6,549 nucleotides of DNA. It comes from Prevotellaceae bacterium. Lineage in GTDB: Bacteria > Bacteroidota > Bacteroidia > Bacteroidales > Bacteroidaceae. The stretch is taken from the NCBI GenBank assembly GCA_031262265.1, contig JAISIB010000213.1, positions 1 to 6,549 on the forward strand, written 5' to 3'. Below the pieces are notes generated by a model. The model saw only the letters and a list, made by a program, of their open reading frames with translations, did not search any database and had not been told where the DNA came from. Both the position numbers and the translations under genes were made by a program. Of this stretch, positions 1 to 6,098 are shown in pieces. Numbering within the stretch: position 1 is the first letter of the stretch; each line of letters opens with the position of its first letter.

Positions 1-21
1 ACCTATATAATACCGTTTAAT

Positions 22-1089
22 ATGAGAACAATAGTTTTTTGTATCACGCTGGCGGCTTCCGTTATGCTGCACAGCCAAATTGTCTATCACAATGCCGACC
101 AATTTCCGTTGTTAGGAAAAGCTACGACGCATACGTTGACCCGTTACGAACGTTTACCCGATTCTTTGGAACACAAACTACGTCCTCAATTATGGAGCTT
201 AGGCAGAAATTCTGCCGGACTGGCTATTCGTTTTCGCTCCAACTCGACGACGATCGCCGCACATTGGGAGTCGCTGTTCAACAACGCGATGAATCACATG
301 ACAGCTACGGGTATTCGTGGTTTAGATCTATATACGCTGATCGACGGGCAGTGGCGTTTTGCCGGTAGCGGGCGGCCGCAACGAAAAGAAAGTCGGGCGG
401 TGATCATCTCGAACATGAAACCGGAGATGCGCGAGTACATGCTCTTCCTTTCGCTTTACGACGGCGTGTCATCGCTTGAAATCGGAGTCGATTCGTTGAG
501 TATTATTGAACAACCGCAAGTGGATCTGCCTCGTCGTGAGCCTATCATTGCCTACGGAACCAGTATTCTGCAAGGAGGATGTGCGACTCGCCCGGGAATG
601 GCGCACACGAATATTCTAATGAGGCGTTTCAATCGTGAATTTATCAATCTGGGATTCAGTGGGAACGGACGTCTCGACTATGAGATTGCGCATGTGATAG
701 CCGCCGTGCCTCGTGTGCCGCTATTTATCCTTGACTTCGTACCCAACGCTTCTGTTGAGGAGATACGTACTAAGATGGAACCGTTCTATCGGATTATCCG
801 TGCCAAACATCCGAATACTCCTATACTTTTCGTTGAAGACCCGATCTTTGCGCACGCGTTGTTCGATCAGTCCATAGACAAAGAAGTGCGCGAGAAGAAC
901 GCGATGTTGCATACCGTATTCGATGCGTTGCAGGCGCAGGGCGAGAAGGATATTTACCTGCTTTCTTCTAAGGACATGATAGGTATGGACGGCGAAGCTA
1001 CGGTCGATGGTATTCACTTCACCGATTTGGGTTTTGTGCGCTACGCCGACCAGTTGACGCCGGTCATTCAATTGCTGACGGGATTCTGA
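22..1089 (+). CDS. Secreted SGNH/GDSL-type esterase with N-terminal GxDLY domain
   Basis: A 355-residue two-domain hydrolase, probably an exported acyl- or carbohydrate-esterase; the substrate cannot be read from sequence. Residues 1-18 look like a signal peptide (MRT, then a hydrophobic stretch to about residue 15) with no lipobox. Residues about 25-165 match the beta-rich GxDLY domain (Pfam GxDLY type), with the motif G100-L-D-L-Y104. Residues about 170-355 are the SGNH hydrolase domain (Lipase_GDSL_3 type). Block I is YGTS with nucleophile S181; block II is NLGFSG (209-214); block III is the D-F-V-P-N segment with N242; block V is DGIHF with D329 and H332. The full catalytic set is therefore present. 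The start is chosen because the signal peptide begins there, although the frame stays open through the 21 upstream bases visible. No Shine-Dalgarno is seen. It converges on the Nramp gene with 1 bp between stops. Family is confident; substrate is unknown. Confidence 0.9.
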   Translation: MRTIVFCITLAASVMLHSQIVYHNADQFPLLGKATTHTLTRYERLPDSLEHKLRPQLWSLGRNSAGLAIRFRSNSTTIAAHWESLFNNAMNHMTATGIRGLDLYTLIDGQWRFAGSGRPQRKESRAVIISNMKPEMREYMLFLSLYDGVSSLEIGVDSLSIIEQPQVDLPRREPIIAYGTSILQGGCATRPGMAHTNILMRRFNREFINLGFSGNGRLDYEIAHVIAAVPRVPLFILDFVPNASVEEIRTKMEPFYRIIRAKHPNTPILFVEDPIFAHALFDQSIDKEVREKNAMLHTVFDALQAQGEKDIYLLSSKDMIGMDGEATVDGIHFTDLGFVRYADQLTPVIQLLTGF

Positions 1090-1090
1090 A

Positions 1091-2350
1091 CTATACGGCC
1101 GAGAAGAGTAGCATCAGGTTCAATCCGGTGACGATGGCGGCAATAACGTAGAGTACGAAACTGTTCCAGCGTGTGTTGGCGTATTTGCCCATTACGCGCT
1201 TGGAAGACGTGAGGCCTACCTGTAAAAAGACGGTAATCGGCAACTGAATACTGAGTATCATCTGCGAAATGATCAGTCCTTTGAAAGGATTGTCGATGAA
1301 GAAAATGACTAACAGTGCGATGCCCAGAGAAAGAAGTACGCCCACTTGCGAGTGCGAATCCTTGATGTGATACGACTCCTTGAACATACCGGCAAATATG
1401 GAGCCGGCCGCCATACCGCTGGTAATCGTAGACGATATACCGGCCATCAGTAAGGCCAAAGCAAAGATGGTGCCTGCGTTGTTGCCCAACAAGGGTTCCA
1501 GTAGCGACTGTGCCTGTTGCAGTTCTTCCACCTGTACGCCGCTTTTGAAGAACGTAGCGGCAGCCAGAATAATCATTGCGCTGTTGATTGCCCAACCGAC
1601 GATCATGGAGAACAGGGTATCGAATAGCTCATACTTCAACACCTTGCGTATCGAGGCGTCGTCTTGTTTATTATATTCGTGGCTCTGTATAACCTCAGAA
1701 TGCAAGAATAGGTTGTGCGGCATCACTACCGCGCCGAGCACGCTCATCACGATCAACATGCTTCCCGTCGGAATATTGGGTACTACCCAACTGCGGGCAG
1801 CCAGTCCCCAATCAATATCGGCCAAAAATAATTCGTATATGAACGACAAACCGATTACGGATACAAAAGCGATGATGGCGCGCTCTATCTTTTTATAGGA
1901 ATTCGTGAACAACATCATCACCACGAACGCGGTGGTGAGCACGGCTCCCCACACGATCGGTACGCCGAAGAGCATTTGCAAAGCGATAGCCCCACCCAAT
2001 ATCTCGGCCAACGATGTGGAGATAGACGCCAATACCGCCGTGCCCAGTATCGGTCGTGAAAGCCATGCGGGCAGGTAGGCGGTGGCTGCCTCCGAGAGAC
2101 AAAGTCCCGTCACAATACCCAGATGCGCGACGTTGTGCTGTAAAATGATTAACATGACCGTAGAGAGCGTGACGACCCAAAGCAATGTGTAGCCGAACTC
2201 GGAGCCTGCCGCAAAGTTGGACGCCCAATTGCCGGGGTCGATAAAGCCTACGGTCACGAGCAACCCCGGTCCTATATATTTGAACACATCCAAACCGCCC
2301 AAATGACGTTGATGATCTGTTCTTCTCAGGTCTTGAAAGATATTTTTCAT
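1091..2350 (-). CDS. mntH: Nramp-family divalent metal (Mn2+/Fe2+) transporter
   Basis: An inner-membrane, proton-coupled importer of Mn2+ and possibly Fe2+. The 419 residues are of normal length and contain about 11 hydrophobic segments (roughly 24-38, 48-74, 100-125, 130-150, 158-178, 195-220, 243-268, 290-322, 333-352, 358-378, 395-417). The two metal-binding signatures of the family are intact: DPGN in the first segment (D38, N41) and MPHN in the sixth (M210, H212), the methionine being the ligand that favours soft transition metals over Mg2+. The Nramp transport signature is seen as GISSTITSGMAAG at 304-316. The ATG at 2350 is the only methionine before residue 66, and residues before the first membrane segment fit a normal short N-terminus. 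The gene is divergent from aroB and ends 1 bp from the SGNH esterase stop. I see no convincing MntR or Fur operator. The exact metal is inferred, so the symbol is tentative. Confidence 0.93.
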   Translation of the reverse strand: MKNIFQDLRRTDHQRHLGGLDVFKYIGPGLLVTVGFIDPGNWASNFAAGSEFGYTLLWVVTLSTVMLIILQHNVAHLGIVTGLCLSEAATAYLPAWLSRPILGTAVLASISTSLAEILGGAIALQMLFGVPIVWGAVLTTAFVVMMLFTNSYKKIERAIIAFVSVIGLSFIYELFLADIDWGLAARSWVVPNIPTGSMLIVMSVLGAVVMPHNLFLHSEVIQSHEYNKQDDASIRKVLKYELFDTLFSMIVGWAINSAMIILAAATFFKSGVQVEELQQAQSLLEPLLGNNAGTIFALALLMAGISSTITSGMAAGSIFAGMFKESYHIKDSHSQVGVLLSLGIALLVIFFIDNPFKGLIISQMILSIQLPITVFLQVGLTSSKRVMGKYANTRWNSFVLYVIAAIVTGLNLMLLFSAV

Positions 2351-2354
2351 GTTG

Positions 2355-2362
2355 CAAAAATA
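2355..2362 (-). promoter_or_regulatory. Possible Bacteroidetes-type -7 promoter element for the Nramp gene
   Basis: On the minus strand the octamer TATTTTTG fits the Bacteroidetes -7 consensus TAnnTTTG exactly. With 20 bp spacing the -33 position reads TTTT, three of four matches to TTTG. It sits only 4 bp before the ATG, so the transcript would have almost no leader. The region is AT-rich, so a chance match is quite possible. Confidence 0.35.
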
Positions 2363-2378
2363 GTAAAAAACATAGAGT

Positions 2379-2435
2379 TATGAAAATTTTTACGCTTATC
2401 TTTGACACCGGAATAGAGTAAAATATGAAAATTTT
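2379..2435 (+). repeat. Duplicated start context upstream of aroB (12-bp direct repeat)
   Basis: TATGAAAATTTT occurs at 2379-2390 and again at 2424-2435, where it contains the aroB start. The upstream ATG (2380) opens a 13-codon frame, MKIFTLIFDTGIE, which ends in TAA at 2419-2421, in the same frame as aroB and resembling its first residues MKIFSRIFYTSEE at 8 of 13 positions. It may be an ancient 45-bp tandem duplication or an upstream frame. If transcription starts just after the -7 element at 2397-2404, this frame is not in the mRNA. Confidence 0.5.
2397..2404 (+). promoter_or_regulatory. Bacteroidetes-type -7 promoter element for aroB
   Basis: TATCTTTG matches the Bacteroidetes sigma-ABfr -7 consensus TAnnTTTG at every fixed position. 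A start site a few bases downstream would leave a leader of about 15 bases before the aroB ATG. No clear TTTG is found at the expected -33 spacing. That element is poorly conserved in this phylum, so the call rests on the -7 element and its position. Confidence 0.5.
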
Positions 2436-3483
2436 CAGTCGGATATTCTATACGAGCGAGGAGCTGCGCGGATGTCTGGAATCTTTGCAGCCCGATCGGG
2501 TATTCGTCTTGTCGGACGACCGGACGACGGCTCTGTGCGTGCCGTTGCTACGTGATATGGGGATACGTTACGATGTGGAGATCGTCGTGCCGTCGGGCGA
2601 GGAGCACAAGACGCTGGATACCGTCGTGCATATCTGGGAGGAACTGACTCGCAACGGGGCTACGCGCCATTCCCTGCTCTTCAACGTGGGTGGAGGAGTC
2701 GTCACCGATATGGGAGGATTCGCGGCGGCTACGTTCAAGCGGGGCATTCCGTTCGTCCACGTGCCGACGACACTGATGGGAATGGTAGATGCGGCTATCG
2801 GCGGTAAGACAGGTATCAACTTTGACGGGCTGAAAAACGAAGTGGGGGTGTTCGGCGAGGCCGCAGGCATAGCGATTTATCCCGAGTTCTTACGAACACT
2901 TGGTCGGGAACAGATGTTGTCGGGCTACGCCGAGATGTTGAAACACGGATTGGTGCATAAGGAACGAAAGTATTACAAGGAACTACTGCAAACACCTGCT
3001 ATCGAGGTCGGGAAAATCGATACGCTCGGGTCTTTGATTGTTCGGTCGATAGCCATCAAACGGAGCTTGATACACAAAGATCCTTACGATAAGGATTGTC
3101 GCCGGATGCTCAATCTGGGACATACCGTCGGTCACGCTTTCGAGAGCTTGGCACTGAGGCGGGCAGAGCCTGTGCCGCATGGCTACGCGGTGGCATGGGG
3201 ATTGGTGTGTGAGCTATATCTGTCCGTAGTGATGCTCCATGCCGACCGGAAGCAGCTGCAACAGCTCGTTCAGGTCGTCCGAACATTGTACGGCGGTTTC
3301 TACTTCGACTGTACGGACTACGAGGCTTTGTACGAGTTGATGCGCCACGACAAAAAGAATGAGGGTGACAACGTATGCTTCACCCTCATCAATAAGTATC
3401 ATACGGTCGTGATAGACCAAGTCGTCGACAAAGAACGTATCTTCGAGGCACTTGATTTCTATCGCGAGTGCATGGGCTACTGA
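2425..3483 (+). CDS. aroB: 3-dehydroquinate synthase
   Basis: Cytoplasmic, NAD- and divalent-metal-dependent enzyme converting DAHP to 3-dehydroquinate, step two of the shikimate pathway to aromatic amino acids and chorismate. The 352 residues are of normal single-domain length. The N-terminal nucleotide-binding half shows GEEHKT (58-63), the glycine-rich GGGVVTDMGGF (89-99), FKRG (104-107), PTT (114-116) and D122 followed by GGKTGIN (126-132). The C-terminal metal half shows YAEMLKHG with E170, NLGHTVGHAFE with H233 and H237, and PHG with H252; E170, H233 and H252 correspond to the three metal ligands known in the family. DKK (309-311) lies near the end. All key positions seem intact. The start gives a compact N-terminus, but an almost identical ATG context lies 45 bp upstream in the same frame, followed by a stop. 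It converges on metY with 3 bp between stops. Confidence 0.96.
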   Translation: MKIFSRIFYTSEELRGCLESLQPDRVFVLSDDRTTALCVPLLRDMGIRYDVEIVVPSGEEHKTLDTVVHIWEELTRNGATRHSLLFNVGGGVVTDMGGFAAATFKRGIPFVHVPTTLMGMVDAAIGGKTGINFDGLKNEVGVFGEAAGIAIYPEFLRTLGREQMLSGYAEMLKHGLVHKERKYYKELLQTPAIEVGKIDTLGSLIVRSIAIKRSLIHKDPYDKDCRRMLNLGHTVGHAFESLALRRAEPVPHGYAVAWGLVCELYLSVVMLHADRKQLQQLVQVVRTLYGGFYFDCTDYEALYELMRHDKKNEGDNVCFTLINKYHTVVIDQVVDKERIFEALDFYRECMGY

Positions 3484-3486
3484 GGC

Positions 3487-4767
3487 TTACGCGTCCAGTG
3501 CCTGACGAATGTCGTTCAACAAATCATCTACGTTTTCTATACCTACGGACATCCGAATCAGGTCGGGCTGCACGCCGGCGGCGATCAGTTGCTCGTCCGT
3601 CAGTTGGCGGTGCGTCGAGCTGGCCGGATGCAATACGCACGAGCGGGCATCGGCCACGTGGGTAACGATGGTTATCAGTTTCAGGCTGTCCATGAAACGA
3701 ATCGACCGTTGGCGACCGCCTTTTAGTCCGAAGGCGATCACACCGCACGAGCCGTGTGGCATATACTTCTGCGCCAGTGTGTGATAGGTGTTGTCCGGCA
3801 AGTCGCAGTAGTTGACCCACGCCACGCGTTCGTCTTTCTCCAAATACTCGGCGATCCGCAGGGCGTTGGCACAGTGCTGTTTCATACGCAGGTGCAACGT
3901 CTCCAAACCGATGTTCAACAGAAACGCGTTCTGTGGGCTTTGGATGCTGCCCAGGTCGCGCATCAGCTGAGCGGTGGCTTTCGTGATGTAGGCTCCTCGA
4001 CCGAAGTCTTTCGTATAGGTCAGTCCGTGATACGACTCGTCGGGCGTGCACAGCCCGGGATATTTCTCGGCTTGGGCTTCCCAATCGAAGTTGCCGCTAT
4101 CCACGATGCAGCCGCCCACGGCCGTCGCGTGTCCGTCCATGTATTTGGTAGTCGAGTGCACCACGATGTCGGCACCCCACTCGAAGGGGCGGCAGTTGAT
4201 GGGCGTCGGGAACGTGTTGTCGATAATCAGGGGTACGCCGTGCGTATGCGCAATGCGGGCAAACTTCTCGATGTCCAAGACTACGTTGCTGGGGTTCGAG
4301 ATGCTTTCTCCGAAGAGCAGCTTGGTATTCGGTCGGAAAGCCGCGCCGATTTCTTCTTCCGAGGCATCAGGTTCGACGTAGGTGACTTCGATACCCAGTT
4401 TCTTCATCGTGACGCCGAACAGGTTGAACGTGCCGCCGTAGATGGCCGACGAGCAGACGAAGTGGTCGCCTGCCTGACAGATGTTGAACACGGCGTAGAA
4501 GTTGGCCGCTTGTCCGCTTGATGTGAGCATAGCCGCTACGCCGCCTTCCAACTCCGCTATCTTGGCAGCCACGGCATCGTTGGTCGGGTTTTGCAGACGG
4601 GTATAGAAGTATCCGCTTTCCTGCAAGTCGAACAGCCGTGCCATCTGCTCGGTCGTTTCGTACTTGAACGTCGTACTCTGATAGATAGGCAGCACGCGCG
4701 GCTCACCTTTCTTGGGTTGCCATCCGCCTTGCACGCAGATGGTTTCCGGTTTCAGTGGTTGAGACAT
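3487..4767 (-). CDS. metY: O-acetylhomoserine sulfhydrylase (O-acetylhomoserine aminocarboxypropyltransferase)
   Basis: Cytoplasmic PLP enzyme of the Cys/Met metabolism family that makes homocysteine from O-acetylhomoserine and sulfide, the direct sulfhydrylation route to methionine. Length 426 residues is typical of MetY and longer than most cystathionine gamma-synthases or lyases (about 380-400). Visible motifs are the inter-subunit phosphate contacts Y55 and R57 in YTRLQNPT, SSGQ at 83-86, Y110 in IYGGT that stacks on the cofactor, D183 in IIDNT, and the Schiff-base lysine K208 in HSTTKY. Near the C-terminus are HPASSTHRQL (380-389) and R405 in LIRMSVGIE, which binds the substrate carboxylate. 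The ATG at 4767 gives the usual N-terminus with ETICVQGG. It is monocistronic here, with a candidate promoter about 45 bp upstream. A cystathionine-forming activity cannot be fully excluded, but the family assignment is strong. Confidence 0.95.
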   Translation of the reverse strand: MSQPLKPETICVQGGWQPKKGEPRVLPIYQSTTFKYETTEQMARLFDLQESGYFYTRLQNPTNDAVAAKIAELEGGVAAMLTSSGQAANFYAVFNICQAGDHFVCSSAIYGGTFNLFGVTMKKLGIEVTYVEPDASEEEIGAAFRPNTKLLFGESISNPSNVVLDIEKFARIAHTHGVPLIIDNTFPTPINCRPFEWGADIVVHSTTKYMDGHATAVGGCIVDSGNFDWEAQAEKYPGLCTPDESYHGLTYTKDFGRGAYITKATAQLMRDLGSIQSPQNAFLLNIGLETLHLRMKQHCANALRIAEYLEKDERVAWVNYCDLPDNTYHTLAQKYMPHGSCGVIAFGLKGGRQRSIRFMDSLKLITIVTHVADARSCVLHPASSTHRQLTDEQLIAAGVQPDLIRMSVGIENVDDLLNDIRQALDA

Positions 4768-4809
4768 AAGTTTAATGTTATGATTAAGGATTTTCTTTTA
4801 ATTCGCCGC

Positions 4810-4817
4810 CAAAGGTA
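4810..4817 (-). promoter_or_regulatory. Bacteroidetes-type -7 promoter element for metY
   Basis: On the minus strand, TACCTTTG fits TAnnTTTG exactly and would give a leader of roughly 35 bases before the metY ATG. No TTTG is seen at the -33 spacing. Instead two A-rich tracts, at 4820-4827 and 4840-4845 (A8 and A6 on the minus strand), lie about 20 bp apart just upstream and could act as an UP-like or curved region. The leader is too short for a SAM riboswitch. Confidence 0.5.
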
Positions 4818-4864
4818 AGTTTTTTTTAGTCTTCGTTCGTTTTTTAGTGCGGTATATTTCCCCT

Positions 4865-5020
4865 TTACAATTTCTCCCACACCTGATACCTGACGATGCC
4901 TTGCTCCGTGCGTTGTTGGTCGAAGGCGTCGCGCTCCAACACTTGCCCAAGCCTTTTGCGCCGCACAACATCTTCCGTAGGTTGCCGGGACTTTTCTGTT
5001 AATCGTTGTTTCTCAACCAT
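4865..5020 (-). CDS. Small hypothetical protein, 51 residues, downstream of the DUF5131 gene
   Basis: This unrecognised 51-residue frame begins MVEKQRLTEK and ends QVWEKL before TAA. It is strongly charged (many R, K, E, D and Q), without membrane segment or signal peptide, and may be largely helical. It lies 21 bp downstream of the DUF5131 stop, in the same frame, with a second stop immediately after the first, so the two could be co-transcribed. Its base composition is richer in GC than the AT-rich DUF5131 gene. Its last 17 codons or so lie in a 55-bp sequence found again at 5880-5934, where the same frame also ends in a stop (TAG rather than TAA) but has no usable start. It may be a real small gene, the remnant C-terminus of a larger gene, or a coding-like repeat. 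No Shine-Dalgarno is seen. Confidence 0.45.
   Translation of the reverse strand: MVEKQRLTEKSRQPTEDVVRRKRLGQVLERDAFDQQRTEQGIVRYQVWEKL
4866..4920. repeat. 55-bp perfect direct repeat, copy 1
   Basis: The sequence starting TACAATTTCTCCCACACC is identical over 55 bases to 5880-5934, and both copies are preceded by a similar C-rich stretch (4859-4863 and 5874-5879). This copy forms the 3' end of the 51-codon frame. The copies are 1014 bp apart, start to start, and flank the DUF5131 gene. It could be an attachment-type duplication, a dispersed chromosomal repeat, or a duplicated gene end. Confidence 0.93.
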
Positions 5021-5041
5021 ATAAAAATCACTATTATTTTA

Positions 5042-5752
5042 TTAGATATGATAATCAATGCCTGCACGTTTTGCTTGCTTCATTAAATCTCTTACCGGTA
5101 TAGTATATTGCCTGCCGTCTTTTATAAAATGCGTACCACATTGTCTAAACTCAAAATTAACTTTTTTATTGATGCATTGCTCTCTTATGTTAAAAACCCA
5201 TTCATAATGCAGAGGTCTTGCATTATAATCAGATTCCCCACCCACAACGACTAATTCTATATTGTCAAGATATTTTTCTAATTCTATATTTTCTAAAAGC
5301 GGCTGACAAGTGATACATTTATGCTTTATAGGTAATTCTTTAAATATAGATAATTTATAGTCTGCATTTCTTTGGTTTTCAATGGTACAACAAACAATAA
5401 CATTACTATAACCATCGTTCCAATCCTCCGGAATACACTTCATAAATCTATCCATTCTTTTCGTTAAAAACAGAAAATTCAAATCAGAACGTTCCTTTAT
5501 CATTTGCCAACACTCGCCTCTCCATTCATCCGCTTCTTCAATTAAGAAATCAGAAGAAAAACACAAATAAACAATTCCGGACTTCATTTTGTATGTTCCG
5601 TTTTTTAATTTCAAAATAGGTTTATAAAAATCATCTGTCCTTACGATATTACTTGTGTTTATATTCCTTTTGAAGTCTCCCTTATGAATGTAGCAATACT
5701 TACAACCGTCACTACATTTTTTGCAACCTCGCCACGGATTCCACATTGCCAT
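5042..5752 (-). CDS. DUF5131 family protein (phage Gp37/Gp68 type), radical-SAM-like
   Basis: A 236-residue protein of the DUF5131/phage Gp37-Gp68 family, whose reaction is not established. The start MAMWNPWRGC carries the family N-terminus, with four cysteines spaced C10-x2-C13-x3-C17-x2-C20, reminiscent of radical-SAM iron-sulfur binding. Later family landmarks are YLCFSSDF (62-69) with W77, FLFLTKRMDRF (93-103), CTIEN (122-126), CQPLLENIE (149-157), VVVGGES (168-174) and FRQCG (202-206). At 150 a glutamine replaces the glutamate I recall in the usual EPLL motif. Length is normal, so the gene seems intact. Codons are strongly A/T-rich; the line 5101-5160 has 19 G+C of 60, unlike metY next door, suggesting transfer. 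It has a Shine-Dalgarno 8 bases upstream. A partner of the three-Cys-motif (TcmP) type, often adjacent to such genes, is not in the window. The second methionine (residue 3) is an alternative start. Confidence 0.88.
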   Translation of the reverse strand: MAMWNPWRGCKKCSDGCKYCYIHKGDFKRNINTSNIVRTDDFYKPILKLKNGTYKMKSGIVYLCFSSDFLIEEADEWRGECWQMIKERSDLNFLFLTKRMDRFMKCIPEDWNDGYSNVIVCCTIENQRNADYKLSIFKELPIKHKCITCQPLLENIELEKYLDNIELVVVGGESDYNARPLHYEWVFNIREQCINKKVNFEFRQCGTHFIKDGRQYTIPVRDLMKQAKRAGIDYHI

Positions 5753-5760
5753 GACATATA

Positions 5761-5766
5761 CTCCTT
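5761..5766 (-). promoter_or_regulatory. Shine-Dalgarno sequence of the DUF5131 gene
   Basis: On the minus strand AAGGAG stands 8 bases before the ATG at 5752, a near-ideal ribosome binding site. It supports this start over the methionine two codons later. None of the other complete genes here has one, as is usual in Bacteroidetes, so it marks the gene as unlike its neighbours. Confidence 0.65.
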
Positions 5767-5837
5767 AAATTATAGAACCTTGCTATTTTCTTTTATAAAT
5801 TATTCTCGTTTATTCTCTTCGCCGTCATTCACATGCA

Positions 5838-5869
5838 CAAATTTACTCATTCCCCCCGACATACACAAC
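5838..5869 (-). promoter_or_regulatory. Candidate Bacteroidetes promoter for the DUF5131 gene
   Basis: On the minus strand the -7 octamer TAAATTTG (5838-5845) fits TAnnTTTG exactly. Exactly 20 bp upstream lies GTTG (5866-5869), three of four matches to the -33 TTTG. Transcription would start near 5833 and leave a leader of about 80 bases. This is the only promoter candidate in the window with a plausible pair of elements at correct spacing. It lies just inside the second 55-bp repeat, so the cassette may carry its own promoter. Confidence 0.45.
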
Positions 5870-5879
5870 CTTTTCCCCC

Positions 5880-5934
5880 TACAATTTCTCCCACACCTGA
5901 TACCTGACGATGCCTTGCTCCGTGCGTTGTTGGT
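5880..5934. repeat. 55-bp perfect direct repeat, copy 2, with remnant reading frame
   Basis: Identical over 55 bases to 4866-4920. On the minus strand the same codons as the end of the 51-residue frame can be read through QVWEKL to a TAG at 5879-5881. Upstream the frame meets a TAG at 5945-5947 after only four additional codons, so there is no complete gene here. It is best seen as a duplicated fragment or recombination scar matching copy 1. Confidence 0.93.
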
Positions 5935-6014
5935 TGTTTCTTCGCTACCGCATGCGTGGATAGGAAGAGCGAGTTCTTACCTGCGAAAAAGGCCGTCAAA
6001 TGTGGTGGTAATAT

Positions 6015-6098
6015 CTAACTCGCTTGTTTAAATAACAAAGCCGCTTGTTTAAACAACTAACTCGCTAAATTTACTAAGAAAGCCACTCGTTGAAACAA
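6015..6098. repeat. Four degenerate 21-bp tandem repeats in an A-B-A-B pattern
   Basis: Units lie at 6015-6035, 6036-6056, 6057-6077 and 6078-6098. Units 1 and 3 both begin CTAACTCGCT, while units 2 and 4 share AAAGCC followed by CT and end in AAACAA, so the higher-order period is 42 bp. Unit 2 contains the perfect 12-bp palindrome TTGTTTAAACAA (6045-6056). The array is non-coding, with stops in every unit in at least one frame, and lies between the nuclease-fold gene and the 55-bp repeat. Its role is unknown. Confidence 0.75.

Noticed and set aside
1380..1898. 172-codon open frame on the plus strand
   Set aside because: It is antisense to the Nramp gene and has no family motif; it is a shadow of membrane-protein codons.
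2351..2424. MntR or Fur operator for the Nramp gene
   Set aside because: The region has AT-rich words such as TGAAAATTTT but no convincing inverted repeat matching a known box.
3754..4521. Long open frame (255 codons) on the plus strand
   Set aside because: It is exactly antisense to metY, whose motifs are complete; its translation is low-complexity-like, with no recognisable domain. It follows from the GC-rich codons of metY.
4768..4860. SAM riboswitch ahead of metY
   Set aside because: The likely leader is only about 35 bases, and no conserved stem-loop pattern is visible in the 90 bases upstream.
5769..5774. TATAAT hexamer on the minus strand before the DUF5131 gene
   Set aside because: A start from it would fall inside the Shine-Dalgarno sequence and there is no -35 match; the sequence is AT-rich enough for a chance occurrence.
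4866..5934. Insertion sequence
   Set aside because: The segment has direct, not inverted, terminal repeats and encodes no transposase; the repeats are much longer than usual target duplications.
6015..6098. CRISPR array
   Set aside because: The 21-bp units are contiguous without spacers, degenerate, and have no cas genes nearby.
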